Shown here piece by piece: positions 8,394-16,801 of a DNA stretch of 64,000 bases. Positions within the stretch are counted from its first letter, which is position 1. Each line of letters opens with the position of its first letter. Below the pieces are notes generated by a model that was not told the origin of the DNA, searched no databases, and worked only from the letters and a program-made list of their open reading frames with translations. This stretch comes from Vibrio mediterranei (lineage in GTDB: Bacteria > Pseudomonadota > Gammaproteobacteria > Enterobacterales > Vibrionaceae). The stretch spans positions 1 through 64,000 of the forward strand of contig NZ_FLLQ01000002.1 of assembly GCF_900088415.1 (NCBI RefSeq), read 5' to 3'. The translations under genes and the position numbers were made by a program.

Positions 8394-9656
8394 CTAAACT
8401 GTGCTCCACAGCAGAAACACATTGAGCATCACAATGACGAGTACCGTAAACCACCCTAGCATTTTAACCATTCGATTGACCACAAACTGCCCCATAATGG
8501 CTGAACTTGAGCAAAACCAAAGGAGCGGGATGACCGCAAGTGCAATCCCAAAACTGAGCACCACTTGAGACATCACCAACACTTGAGTGACGTTGAAACC
8601 ATAATAAATCACAACAAAGGATGGCAGCATAGTGACAAAACGTCGTAGACTGAGAGGGATTTTAAAGAGCACAAAATCTTGCATCATCTCCTGCCCTGCC
8701 AGTGTTCCCACTACTGTAGAGGCCACACCTGCAACAATAAGCGAGAGCCCAAACACCAAACTGGCTGATTCCCCTAAAATGGGGCTGAGCGTTTGATATG
8801 CCTTGGTTAAATCGGCATTGGCGGCGGCGTCGGGCAGCCCAAAAAACACGGCCGCCGCCATCGCTAGCATGGCCAAGTTAACAAAGCTCGCTATGCACAT
8901 GGCAATAGCCACATCCCAATAACTGGCTTTAATGGCCATGGAACGCTCTTCATCCGTCAGCCTCTCACCGTCTTGTTTGGTCATGGCAGAGTGCAGATAA
9001 ATAACATGAGGCATAATAGTCGCCCCCAAAATACCCGCAGATAGATACAGTGCATTCATGTCGGGTATGGAAGGGATCAACATCCCCTCAACGACTTGAG
9101 TTGGAGAAGGGTGAGCAAATACCAGTTCGGCGATATACATCACGCACACCACAACCAACATAACGCCAATTGTCATCTCAAGTTTTTTTAAACCTTGTGA
9201 TTGCAACAACAAAATTATCCAACTTAACACCGCCGTACATAAGGCACCTTGCATCAAGCTAATCCCAAGCACCAAATGAAAGCCTAATGATGCGCCGACA
9301 AACTCAGCTAAGTCGGTGGCCATGGCGGTCAATTCCGCTTGAAGCCAATACGCATACTTCACAGGTGACGACACATGGTCACGAATGTGATTAGCCAAAC
9401 TTTTCCCTGTCACCAAGCCTAATTTGGAGGATAAGTACTGTATCAAGGCGGCCATTAAGTTAGCCGCGACCACTACCCATAGCAGCGCGTAGCCATATTG
9501 AGCGCCAGCCTGAATATTAGTCGCATAATTACCTGGATCAATGTATCCGATAGCAGCGACGAAAGCGGGCCCCAAGTATAGCCACATCCGCTTTCGATGT
9601 GCAGGGTGCGTTTGCTCGTATTTGTGTTTTTGTGCTGCTTTATGAAACAGTTTCAT
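8394..9656 (-). CDS. mntH: NRAMP-family Mn2+/Fe2+ transporter
   Basis: A 420-residue transporter with the NRAMP metal-binding motifs GYIDPGNYATNIQAG in helix 1 and MPHVIYLHSAMTK in helix 6. It imports Mn2+ or Fe2+ with protons. The ATG at 9656 overlaps the TGA of the upstream CDF gene (ATGA); the longer reading frame is not family-like. An importer placed between two exporters in one operon is unusual. It may raise the Mn:Fe ratio during oxidative stress, which would fit the rubrerythrin upstream (inference). Confidence 0.88.
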   Translation of the reverse strand: MKLFHKAAQKHKYEQTHPAHRKRMWLYLGPAFVAAIGYIDPGNYATNIQAGAQYGYALLWVVVAANLMAALIQYLSSKLGLVTGKSLANHIRDHVSSPVKYAYWLQAELTAMATDLAEFVGASLGFHLVLGISLMQGALCTAVLSWIILLLQSQGLKKLEMTIGVMLVVVCVMYIAELVFAHPSPTQVVEGMLIPSIPDMNALYLSAGILGATIMPHVIYLHSAMTKQDGERLTDEERSMAIKASYWDVAIAMCIASFVNLAMLAMAAAVFFGLPDAAANADLTKAYQTLSPILGESASLVFGLSLIVAGVASTVVGTLAGQEMMQDFVLFKIPLSLRRFVTMLPSFVVIYYGFNVTQVLVMSQVVLSFGIALAVIPLLWFCSSSAIMGQFVVNRMVKMLGWFTVLVIVMLNVFLLWSTV

Positions 9657-10504
9657 GAGGACTCTTCTACAATATTGATTTGAATTTGAATATGCTCGGG
9701 CACGACAGGATGGTGTGAGAGGTAATACTTCAGTTTTTTGCACTCAAGCCAGCACCGTCCTAACAACAGCACGGAAGGAAACGAAACACTAAGAAGACAT
9801 GTTGTTTGTTCCTCATTCTTGTCATAGCTCACCTGAACTAAAGTAGCATCAAGTGAAAGTTTTCTGATTGCTGACTCAATATGCTCACGTTCAATGGCTT
9901 CTTCTTGGCCGTCCATCAGCACAAAGGAAGCGGAGTGAATCACATTCCACGCCCCATACAAAACAAACCCACTGACCAATAAAGTAGCAAAGGCATCCAC
10001 GTTGTGGTGAATTGGCATATAGTATTCAACCAAAATGGACAACAAAGGTACCACGCTGCTTATCACATCCACCTTGTGGTCGGTGGCGTTCGCCAACAGC
10101 ATAGTAGAGGACCATTTTTTGGCTCGACCATTCACCCAAACATAGAGCCCGCCCTTTACCAACAGGACAATAAGTATGACCCAGAGCGCAATGGGTTCGA
10201 CCGTTGATGTTTTTGGTGTCGCTTCCATCAGCGTCACCAGTGCCTCGTGAGCCAGTGTCAGACCTGTAAAAGCAATGGCGGCGCCAACAAGAAGACTAAT
10301 GACTTGCTCTAGTTTTTGATGGCCGTTAGGGTGGTCACTATCCGCAGGCTTATTCCAATATCTAACCCCCACCAAGGCAGATAAATCCACAAACGCATCC
10401 GACAGTGACAAAAGACCATCTGCAAACAGGGCTTGAGAATGGCCAAGCTTGCCCGCTGTCATTTTCAAAGCCGCCAGCGAGACGTTGGCGAACAAACTGA
10501 CCAA
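9653..10504 (-). CDS. CDF-family cation exporter (FieF-like)
   Basis: About 283 residues from a TTG at 10504. It has helix 2 ALFADGLLSLSDAFVDL, DSDHPNGHQKLEQV before helix 3 and ATDHKVDVISS in helix 5, the CDF metal site of the FieF (YiiP) branch that exports Fe2+ or Zn2+. The start is uncertain. Homologous sequence continues upstream in frame for about twelve codons (RNAVIKNTS) with no standard start, and a different frame has an ATG with a good ribosome site. A small frameshift near 10520 is therefore possible. The stop overlaps the start of mntH. Confidence 0.75.
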   Translation of the reverse strand: MVSLFANVSLAALKMTAGKLGHSQALFADGLLSLSDAFVDLSALVGVRYWNKPADSDHPNGHQKLEQVISLLVGAAIAFTGLTLAHEALVTLMEATPKTSTVEPIALWVILIVLLVKGGLYVWVNGRAKKWSSTMLLANATDHKVDVISSVVPLLSILVEYYMPIHHNVDAFATLLVSGFVLYGAWNVIHSASFVLMDGQEEAIEREHIESAIRKLSLDATLVQVSYDKNEEQTTCLLSVSFPSVLLLGRCWLECKKLKYYLSHHPVVPEHIQIQINIVEESS

Positions 10505-10574
10505 GCTGGTATTTTTAATGACGGCATTTCGCCTTATTTACGTTCAAAAAGAGTGAACTATCACATCCACCCTC

Positions 10575-11240
10575 TTACAACACTACAAGGTTGTGACTGG
10601 TCGAGAGGTATCGTGCTTGATACGACTTGGGGTGTTTACACACAGGACAGCTTTCAAGCGCTTCATGCCCAACATGCACATGCCCACATTCCTCACACAC
10701 CCATTCCACCGCTCGAGTACTATGGAACTCCATGTTGGATTCTATTCGGTACAATAAATCTCGGAACATGTCAGCATGACGATGCTCTATCGTGCCAATG
10801 CCCATAAACAACGCTTCGACCTCACGCTGACTCTCTTGACGGGCAACATCCGCGAAGTCTGGGTACATCACAATATCTTCGTAACTTTCGCCATCAATGG
10901 CGGTTTTCAAGGCCCACTCAGTATTCATTGGCTCACTACCTTGCACTGCTTGCAAAGCGCGAAAAAACAGTTTTGCATGGACTTTTTCGTTCCCTGACGC
11001 GGTTCTAAAATGACGCGCCACGTCTCGGTAGCCTTCTTTTTCTGCGAGCCTAGCAAACAACTCGTATTTAGTATGAGCAACACACTCTCCAACGAAGGCT
11101 TTAGCAAGGTTGGCTTGTGTTAGGTTATCGGTCATGCAAGCCATTTCTACTCCGCAGCAAGACAGCGCACCTCCGCCAACCTTTTGGACTTCCACATGAT
11201 TACCGCAAACATCGCATCGATACACTTCATTTTTATTCAT
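10575..11240 (-). CDS. Rubrerythrin with N-terminal desulforedoxin-like and C-terminal rubredoxin-like domains
   Basis: A 221-residue protein in three parts: an N-terminal iron site CDVCG...LSCCG of the desulforedoxin type (residues 9-29), a ferritin-like diiron four-helix domain (about 40-180, with FVGECVAHTKYELFA and IGTIEHRHADMF), and a C-terminal rubredoxin-like knot CEECG...CPVCK. Rubrerythrins reduce hydrogen peroxide using electrons passed through the rubredoxin site. It is the third gene of the run, 27 bases after the glycine-rich stress protein. It is unusual for an aerobic Vibrio-like genome to have one tied to metal transporters. Confidence 0.88.
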   Translation of the reverse strand: MNKNEVYRCDVCGNHVEVQKVGGGALSCCGVEMACMTDNLTQANLAKAFVGECVAHTKYELFARLAEKEGYRDVARHFRTASGNEKVHAKLFFRALQAVQGSEPMNTEWALKTAIDGESYEDIVMYPDFADVARQESQREVEALFMGIGTIEHRHADMFRDLLYRIESNMEFHSTRAVEWVCEECGHVHVGHEALESCPVCKHPKSYQARYLSTSHNLVVL

Positions 11241-11267
11241 GATAGTCTCCTAGAGTTATGCCCGTTA

Positions 11268-11771
11268 TTACAAAGGAAATACGTCGATATAGTGGTCAAC
11301 TAGCAAGGCTTGAATTCTTTCGACATCGTCTTCATCACCGTCATACAACACCAAGAACTTGTCTGCTTTTAATGCCGTTTCATACTTAATCACGCTGTCT
11401 TTAGGAATGCCTAGGCTGGCTAATGCTCCGCCAACGGCCGACAAGCCGCCAGCAAGCGCTGCCCCCTCGACGGCGGCAACCAATGACGTAACAAAAGGCC
11501 CAGCAGCCAGCACCGCGCCAATCCCTGGCAACCAGAACAATCCAGAGCCCAGTAACGCCCCCCAAACGCCCCCCCATAAAGCGCCCGTTTTGCCCCAAGA
11601 CTTCGCTCTGTCTGACACATTATAAAAACCCGTTGCATGCTCTTCTGTGTGGTACCCTTTACCGAAAATGGACAACTTTGTGACATCTTCTCCTTCTTTA
11701 CTCAGGATATTGATGATGTTTTCAGCCGCAACATGGCTATCAACAGTGGTGATACAAACATTTCGACTCAT
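11268..11771 (-). CDS. Glycine-rich stress protein (DUF1269/YflT-like with glycine zipper)
   Basis: A 167-residue protein. The N-terminal part (RNVCITTVDSHVAAENIINIL) resembles the YflT/general-stress domain. A long Gly/Ala-rich hydrophobic centre (WGGVWGALLGSGLFW... and GAALAGGLSAVGGALASLG) would form a membrane hairpin. The C-terminal part returns to an alpha/beta pattern. Similar proteins are induced in general stress responses, but the mechanism is not known. Its start is eight bases after the stop of the HPF-like gene. Confidence 0.65.
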   Translation of the reverse strand: MSRNVCITTVDSHVAAENIINILSKEGEDVTKLSIFGKGYHTEEHATGFYNVSDRAKSWGKTGALWGGVWGALLGSGLFWLPGIGAVLAAGPFVTSLVAAVEGAALAGGLSAVGGALASLGIPKDSVIKYETALKADKFLVLYDGDEDDVERIQALLVDHYIDVFPL

Positions 11772-11779
11772 GTGATGAC

Positions 11780-12100
11780 CTATTTCTCTACGTTGATTGC
11801 ATTATGATTTTGATGCTTTTTTGAATGTTGTGTTTTTTGTTTCTCAAGCTGATGAGCCATAGCCGCACAGGTATGAGATAATGTTTGTTTAAAATCGGTG
11901 CCACGCTCTTTGGCGAACAGCTCCTTTTTTTCATGATGGACAAAAAGCTCGCATTCAAACTCTTGATAACTGTCGTGATAAATAATATGACAGCGCACGT
12001 TATCCAATGTAGGCGCATGAGACGCCAAATGGGCGACACGCTCTGATACAAGCTCTTCCATCGATTCAGTCAGTGTGACGCCTTTTGATGTAATGTTCAT
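11780..12100 (-). CDS. Ribosome hibernation factor (HPF/RaiA family)
   Basis: A 106-residue protein that begins MNITSKGVTLTESMEELVSERVAHL, the HPF/YfiA pattern, with a beta-alpha-beta-beta-beta-alpha layout and a basic, His-rich tail. HPF proteins block the decoding site of idle 70S ribosomes or drive 100S dimers in stationary phase. It is probably an accessory paralogue, since the housekeeping hpf usually sits beside rpoN. It is the first gene of the eight-gene run, preceded by a 384-base region shared with the divergent gene at 12485. Confidence 0.75.
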   Translation of the reverse strand: MNITSKGVTLTESMEELVSERVAHLASHAPTLDNVRCHIIYHDSYQEFECELFVHHEKKELFAKERGTDFKQTLSHTCAAMAHQLEKQKTQHSKKHQNHNAINVEK

Positions 12101-12484
12101 GTTTCCAAAACCTCATTCTTAATGTATTGCGCTATCTCTGCACAATAATATTGATGTCTAATACGGTACAAACAAATAAAGTCTACAGACTTACTCCGTC
12201 GCCGTGGGTGAGTTGATTGTGAAAGATTAGGCCTTATTTCTCACCACCACTATTGAACATTCTTAAATTGTGTTCTTAATGTGGCTAAATTGAGTGTCAC
12301 TATGGCGTTCAAAATACCAACTTAACGCCATGGTTAATTCGCTTCTTTGATAAAAGTAATAGTCACTATTTGTTACTCTTCAAGCTTTTTTAAGTTGCCA
12401 TAGACCATTAAAAAAAAGAAACAAGCTGGAAATTTCAGTCATTTTTCTTAACCTTAGGTTAAGCATCGAAAACGAGAACAGGCC
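12101..12484. promoter_or_regulatory. Divergent intergenic region between the HPF operon and the 12485 gene
   Basis: A/T-rich and without a gene. It must hold the promoters of both divergent units. The only clear structure is the CTTAACC-TTA-GGTTAAG palindrome at 12447-12463, 21 bases before the plus-strand start. I could not pick a convincing -35/-10 pair. Confidence 0.4.
12447..12463. promoter_or_regulatory. 7+3+7 palindrome, candidate operator
   Basis: CTTAACC TTA GGTTAAG is perfectly symmetric. It lies between the likely promoter and the ATG at 12485, where a dimeric repressor could act. It is too short and A/T-rich for a terminator. Confidence 0.35.
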
Positions 12485-12835
12485 ATGCATAAAAAAATGC
12501 TGATACGTGACTTACATGCGTTTTACCGTAATGTCATCGTAAAAACAGCGCATGAATTGGGTTTAGAAAATGTCGACTTCAAATCAAGCGTGGAGCTCAC
12601 ATTGGAGATTGAACAGGTCAGTCGTGATGTCTACTTCAAGTTAGACGATTTCATTTGCGCTTATGAGGATTGGTTTACGCAATATATGCATTGTCGTAAC
12701 GCCTCCCAGAATATGAATACACACAATATTGATTCTCTTAAAGAAGCAGAGCAAGTGCGCAATGAGGTGCGATTGCAGCTCATCAATAGTCTGCGAGAAA
12801 TACGACTTCTACTATCAAAAGACGGCCATCGATAG
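12485..12835 (+). CDS. Hypothetical helical protein (116 aa)
   Basis: The product is soluble and largely helical (LTLEIEQVSRDVYFKLDDF; EAEQVRNEVRLQLINSLREIRLLL), without signal peptide or known motif. A role as a small regulatory or adaptor protein cannot be excluded, but I do not recognise the family. The next gene, an outer-membrane protein, starts 31 bases after its stop, so the two are probably co-transcribed. Confidence 0.5.
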   Translation: MHKKMLIRDLHAFYRNVIVKTAHELGLENVDFKSSVELTLEIEQVSRDVYFKLDDFICAYEDWFTQYMHCRNASQNMNTHNIDSLKEAEQVRNEVRLQLINSLREIRLLLSKDGHR

Positions 12836-12866
12836 AGGGCCTAGATTGGTCACTGTACGGAAGGAT

Positions 12867-13949
12867 ATGGAAATTATGACACCATCAAGGATGCTCCCTC
12901 TCGCATTGTCTATTGCCTCCCTATCAGTGCAAGCTTCAGAGGCTCATAACCATGATACTCAACAAAAACCCGTGTTAGAGGGACGTTGGTTGCCAGCCCC
13001 GCAGCTCAGCAATGGCCCTAAACTCGGTTTATCTCTAGGTGCTAGTCTTAACTACTTAAAGCAGTTTGACACAATTTCCCCGACCTCTATTACAGGCGTG
13101 AGTGGCACTTACTCTGATACTCAATCGTGGGTGGCTCTGCTTTATAACCGTTCTTATTGGGATAGTGATCAACAGCGTTTCACGGGCGTCCTAGGCCTTG
13201 CGGAAATCAACAATGACTATGACGACTATTTGGGGCAAGGGCCCGCTTCCGTTACTACCAACTTTCATCTTTATTACTTACGTTATCAACATAGATGGCA
13301 CCAATCAGATTGGTTTATAGGGGGCAGCTATGTTTATACCAATATCAACCCGCAAGCCAGCGACGATGTGGCCTATTTAATCATGACTGAGTATCAAATC
13401 AGCGAGGAGTATAACGCAGGACTTGGCATCAATATTACCTACGACTCCAGAGACAATGTCATGAACCCAACAACAGGGGGACACCTGGAGTTTTCGAGCA
13501 CGGCTTATCAACAGGCTTTTGGCGGAGATAACAACTACTGGGCATTTAATACGCAGTATTCGTACTTTCAATCCCTAGATAAAGATTGGGTCGTTGCCTA
13601 CAACACATCTCTGCTCTCCACACCAAATGCTCCTGAAGCGTCAAAGGCGACACTGCGGCGTTATCGTGCTTATACCCCTGGTGAAAACAGCGCAGACAAT
13701 GCCTTTGTTGCGCAAATTGAAACGCGGTACGCTTTCAAGCTGCGATGGTCGGTCGCGGGATTTATAGGTGGCGCCTCTCTCTTTGATGAAAACCAACCGA
13801 TAGAAGAGCGTCAAAACTGGTATCCAATAGGCGGTGTCGGTGCACGCTACATTATGGATGTGAAAAGCCAAGCGTTAATTCGCCTTGATGCGGCGCTGGG
13901 GAAAGCAGGCAATCACGCCATCTACCTTCAACTTGGACAAGCTTTCTAA
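12867..13949 (+). CDS. Outer-membrane beta-barrel protein (surface antigen D15/BamA-like C-terminal barrel)
   Basis: About 360 residues. A signal peptide (RMLPLALSIASLSVQASEA) leads into repeated amphipathic strands with many aromatic residues, such as FHLYYLRYQHRWH. The protein ends LQLGQAF, with the C-terminal Phe used for BAM-dependent insertion. The pattern AGLGINITYDSRDNVMNPTTGG resembles the Bac_surface_Ag (PF01103) barrel. No POTRA domains are present, so it is not BamA or TamA. The longer open frame upstream overlaps the preceding gene and is not signal-like, so I start at 12867. A degraded second copy of its C terminus is at 16137-16292. Confidence 0.72.
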   Translation: MEIMTPSRMLPLALSIASLSVQASEAHNHDTQQKPVLEGRWLPAPQLSNGPKLGLSLGASLNYLKQFDTISPTSITGVSGTYSDTQSWVALLYNRSYWDSDQQRFTGVLGLAEINNDYDDYLGQGPASVTTNFHLYYLRYQHRWHQSDWFIGGSYVYTNINPQASDDVAYLIMTEYQISEEYNAGLGINITYDSRDNVMNPTTGGHLEFSSTAYQQAFGGDNNYWAFNTQYSYFQSLDKDWVVAYNTSLLSTPNAPEASKATLRRYRAYTPGENSADNAFVAQIETRYAFKLRWSVAGFIGGASLFDENQPIEERQNWYPIGGVGARYIMDVKSQALIRLDAALGKAGNHAIYLQLGQAF

Positions 13950-14064
13950 TTGACACGTTCTTAAGCTTATAGGTTTAATGCTGACGAACGAAAGACACAC
14001 AAGTACTCGCCCACTTTTTTAAGTGTACGAGAGAAAACGCAAACCATAAATTGAGAGGCAACTG

Positions 14065-14631
14065 ATGAGCTCAAAGCTAAAGCAAGGGTTACACGCCATA
14101 TTTTCCACTTTGCCCGTCATGGAGCGCTATTTGCACGCTATCGTCCTGTTTGGAGTCCTGTGGCAATTGCTCTCCAGTGGCGTTATGCATGTGCATGGTG
14201 ACACACCATTACTGGATGTTTCAGGCATCTCTTTTTTTCACATTTATGGCGGATTGATTTTAATCCCATGGGCGTTGCTTTTTACTTTAAAAGTGATGAC
14301 TCGACGGCAGTTTGTTGACCTCTATCCTTGGTTTTATGGCCGATTTGATATCCTCAAACAAGACCTAGACTCCCTCCTAAAATTAAAGCTGCCAGAAACA
14401 AAACCGTCTGGCCTAGCCGCTTGTATTGAAGGGCTTGGGTTATTAGCACTGCTATTGGCTTTGTTAACAGGTGGAGTGTGGTATTGGTTTTTAAGCTCAA
14501 ACGGCCCCAACGACCTCTTACTTTCCGTTCACAAATTGTCCGTAACGTTTATCCAAATCTATTTTTTTGGTCATGGCACTGCTGCCCTATTGCACCTCAT
14601 CAAATGGTGGCATACACAATCAACCCACTAG
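14065..14631 (+). CDS. Cytochrome b561-type membrane protein
   Basis: A 188-residue protein with four hydrophobic helices and His at the usual haem positions: RYLHAIVLFG in helix 1, FFHIYGGLIL in helix 2, and SVHKLSVTF with FFGHGTAALLH in helices 3-4. This is the layout of bacterial cytochrome b561 / di-haem membrane anchor proteins, which pass electrons between quinol and periplasmic partners. A GAGAGG ribosome site precedes the ATG. No partner oxidoreductase is adjacent. The haem ligands are assigned by pattern only. Confidence 0.6.
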   Translation: MSSKLKQGLHAIFSTLPVMERYLHAIVLFGVLWQLLSSGVMHVHGDTPLLDVSGISFFHIYGGLILIPWALLFTLKVMTRRQFVDLYPWFYGRFDILKQDLDSLLKLKLPETKPSGLAACIEGLGLLALLLALLTGGVWYWFLSSNGPNDLLLSVHKLSVTFIQIYFFGHGTAALLHLIKWWHTQSTH

Positions 14632-14668
14632 TATGCATTAAATGACTCTAGTCTCCTTGAGGCTGCTC

Positions 14669-14700
14669 CCTTGAATAATCACCAAGGTGATTATTCAAGG
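14669..14700. terminator. Long perfect hairpin after the cytochrome b561-like gene
   Basis: Fifteen bases, CCTTGAATAATCACC, and their exact complement are separated by AA. It lies 38 bases after the stop at 14631. It lacks a strong T-run, so it may be a terminator or a regulatory palindrome. Confidence 0.5.
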
Positions 14701-15250
14701 CTCGTTTGATGAGAGACGTAGACAATAGGGCTCTAAAAGCCCCTAAAGCCATTGTATTATCCCTTTGCCGATAAGATTGACACTCCTCACTTTCACTTGA
14801 TAAATGTGTTGTTCAACCATAGAGCTTGAACCTTACAATATCCTTCCTATACTAAGAAAAGGAAACAGGGCTTCTTATAGGCATTAATTTCCTTGAGCAC
14901 TCCGTTTGGGCATCAAACATTACCGTTGACAATCCTGTACAATGATGCCAACCCAACCTACTCTTTGTGGGTTTCTTTTTGTCTCAAACGATACGCTTTC
15001 GTGCCTCTATCTCTATTCGACTATTTCACCTCTTACCTTGAGCCTCCCCTTTCGGAGTAGCGCTTCAACGTAATGGCATACAAAAGCAAATCACATCATA
15101 GGCTCTTTTCCCTTCTAAGCCCTGAAACATCAAGGTTTTCCTGCGCCATGTTGTTGAAATGTAAAAAATACCAACTATCACTTATATAGAAGAGGGCCAT
15201 TTTTCTTAGACGAGTTAGGTCAAACTAGTAAATAGCACAAGGATGATGTT
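14701..15250. other. Non-coding stretch upstream of the intact sigma factor
   Basis: About 550 bases with no convincing gene on either strand. A second hairpin (AACCCA at 14950-14955, TGGGTT at 14968-14973, then CTTTTTG) looks like an orphan terminator, which suggests that a gene was deleted here. The 3' end must hold the sigma-gene promoter; a TATATAG hexamer near 15183 could be its -10 element. Confidence 0.4.
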
Positions 15251-16135
15251 ATGAGAGCGATGAGTACAGAGAATCAAACACCCATACCTAAGCCGTCATT
15301 GGCTCCTTTCGATATTGGCTCTGCCTATTTCAAAGAAATCTCTCATTTCTCTTTGTTAACTCCAGAGCAGGAGCAATGCCTTGCAAAACGAATGAAAGAC
15401 GGAGACACCACAGCGCGTGATGAATTCTTCCATGCAAACTTAAGACTGGTTGTCAAAATAGCGAAGCAGTTTTCAGGGCGTGGTGTGGGTTTATTAGATC
15501 TGATCAATGAAGGGAATATTGGCCTGATACAAGCTATTGATAAGTTTGAGCCTGAATACGGTTATCGATTTTCAACCTATGGCACATGGTGGATAAAGCA
15601 AGCCATAGACCGAGCGCTGATGAACCAAGCAAGAACCATTCGAGTCCCTGTTCATGTTATGAGAAAGCTCAGAGCTTGTGACAAAGCAGCGAGACAAATA
15701 CGTGACACAGAGCACCGCGAAGCAACAGTGAGTGAAATATCAAAGCAGACAGGTTACCCACCTCCTGAAGTGAGCAGGCTTCAAAAGCTTGCTGAGCACG
15801 CTTATTCCCTCGAACATGGCTGGGATGAAGATGACTCTAGAAGAGAGCAGCTCTCCACTATCGACGACGATGATATTTATGAAGTACCAGAAGAGATGTT
15901 GTTAAAAGACAACTTGAACACACGACTCATTGAGCAGGTCAATACACTCCCTACTGTACAAAAAGAGATACTCTACCATCGATTTGGACTGCTAGGCAGT
16001 GAATCAAAAACACTAGATCAAGTGAGCGACATAGTTGGGCTTACCCGAGAGCGTATTCGACAAATTCAAAATCAGGCATTGCAATCGCTTCGTGATAAAT
16101 TAATGAGACAAGATCTTAATAGTAGTGATATTTGA
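15251..16135 (+). CDS. RpoS-type alternative sigma factor, intact
   Basis: A 294-residue group 2 sigma-70 factor. Regions 1.2 (YFKEISHFSLLTPEQE), 2 (NLRLVVKIAKQFSGRG, FSTYGTWWIKQAIDRAL), 3 and 4 are complete; 4.2 is TLDQVSDIVGLTRERIRQIQ, the -35 reader. It is shorter than E. coli RpoS and its region 3 and linker (SLEHGWDEDDSRREQL) are unlike it, so it is a paralogue rather than the main rpoS. An AAGGAT site lies before the ATG. The surrounding genes encode stress, envelope and metal functions, so they are its likely targets. Vibrio accessory sigma factors such as RpoX and RpoQ are comparable, but I cannot assign either name. Confidence 0.88.
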   Translation: MRAMSTENQTPIPKPSLAPFDIGSAYFKEISHFSLLTPEQEQCLAKRMKDGDTTARDEFFHANLRLVVKIAKQFSGRGVGLLDLINEGNIGLIQAIDKFEPEYGYRFSTYGTWWIKQAIDRALMNQARTIRVPVHVMRKLRACDKAARQIRDTEHREATVSEISKQTGYPPPEVSRLQKLAEHAYSLEHGWDEDDSRREQLSTIDDDDIYEVPEEMLLKDNLNTRLIEQVNTLPTVQKEILYHRFGLLGSESKTLDQVSDIVGLTRERIRQIQNQALQSLRDKLMRQDLNSSDI

Positions 16136-16136
16136 G

Positions 16137-16292
16137 GTAATCGAGACGCGATACGTTTTCAAGCACCGCTGGTCGGGCGGGGGCGGTGCTCGTTATATTG
16201 TGGATGTGAAAAGCCAACCGTTAATTCGGCTAGATGCGGCGCTTGGGAAAGCAGGCAGTTACGCCATCTACCTTCAACTTGGTCAAGCATTT
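16137..16292 (+). pseudogene. Duplicated C-terminal scrap of the 12867 outer-membrane protein
   Basis: Starting one base after the sigma-factor stop, the frame reads VIETRYVFKHRWS, then GGGGARYIVDVKSQPLIRLD, then IYLQLGQAF. This matches the last about 80 residues of the 12867 barrel with some 25 residues deleted after RWS. Nucleotide similarity is high over the last 100 bases. The stop codon TAA of the parent copy is GAA here, so the frame runs on. There is no start or signal peptide, so it is a remnant of a duplication. Confidence 0.8.
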
Positions 16293-16390
16293 GAATTTAT
16301 TCACAACGAGCGCTCACACTTACTTATAAAACGTCCTATGTTTATAAATATCCGAGTTTTTTATTTTAACACTCAACAGGAGAACAACCT

Positions 16391-16792
16391 ATGAAAATGA
16401 ACACACTATGCTGGGTAACGTTGTGGACTGTAAGTAGCGTGGCGACCGCCAATGTGATTGTCGATACCAAAGGTGTAGATATGGAAAAGTACCACGCCGA
16501 TATGTATGAGTGTCAGCAACTAGCTGGACAAGTTCAGCAAGGCGAATCTGGTAGTGTTGCAGGCGCAGCGGTCGGCACGGCAGCTCGCGGGGCCGCCCTA
16601 GGCGCAGCAGGTACAGCCATCGCGGGTGGGCATGGTAGTGAAGGCGCCAAAGTTGGCGCGGGAGTTGGCTTAGTTGGCGGCATGTTGGGACACCGACGTG
16701 AAGAAGCTGAGAACGAGGCGGAATACCAGCAAGAAAGCCAAAAAGTCGTACGTAACTGCCTCACTGAACGCGGCTACACGGTCTTAAATTAA
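16391..16792 (+). CDS. Exported glycine-zipper protein
   Basis: A 133-residue protein with a signal peptide ending ATANV. It has an N-terminal DMEKYHADMYECQQLAGQV segment and then a Gly/Ala-rich zipper (GSVAGAAVGTAARGAALGAAG...GAKVGAGVGLVGGMLGH). One conserved Cys lies in YECQQ and another in RNCLTERGY. YMGG/glycine-zipper proteins associate with the outer membrane. An AGGAG site precedes the ATG. The next gene begins nine bases after the stop with its own AAGGAG, so the two form an operon. Confidence 0.75.
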   Translation: MKMNTLCWVTLWTVSSVATANVIVDTKGVDMEKYHADMYECQQLAGQVQQGESGSVAGAAVGTAARGAALGAAGTAIAGGHGSEGAKVGAGVGLVGGMLGHRREEAENEAEYQQESQKVVRNCLTERGYTVLN

Positions 16793-16801
16793 GGAGCTCA
16801 T

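Noticed and set aside
14930..14950. TTGACA ... TACAAT as a sigma-70 promoter
   Set aside because: Only six bases separate the two hexamers, far below the needed 16-18.
16125..16394. Open frame behind the sigma gene as a real small barrel protein
   Set aside because: It starts inside the sigma gene, has no signal peptide, and matches only the end of the 12867 protein with a deletion.
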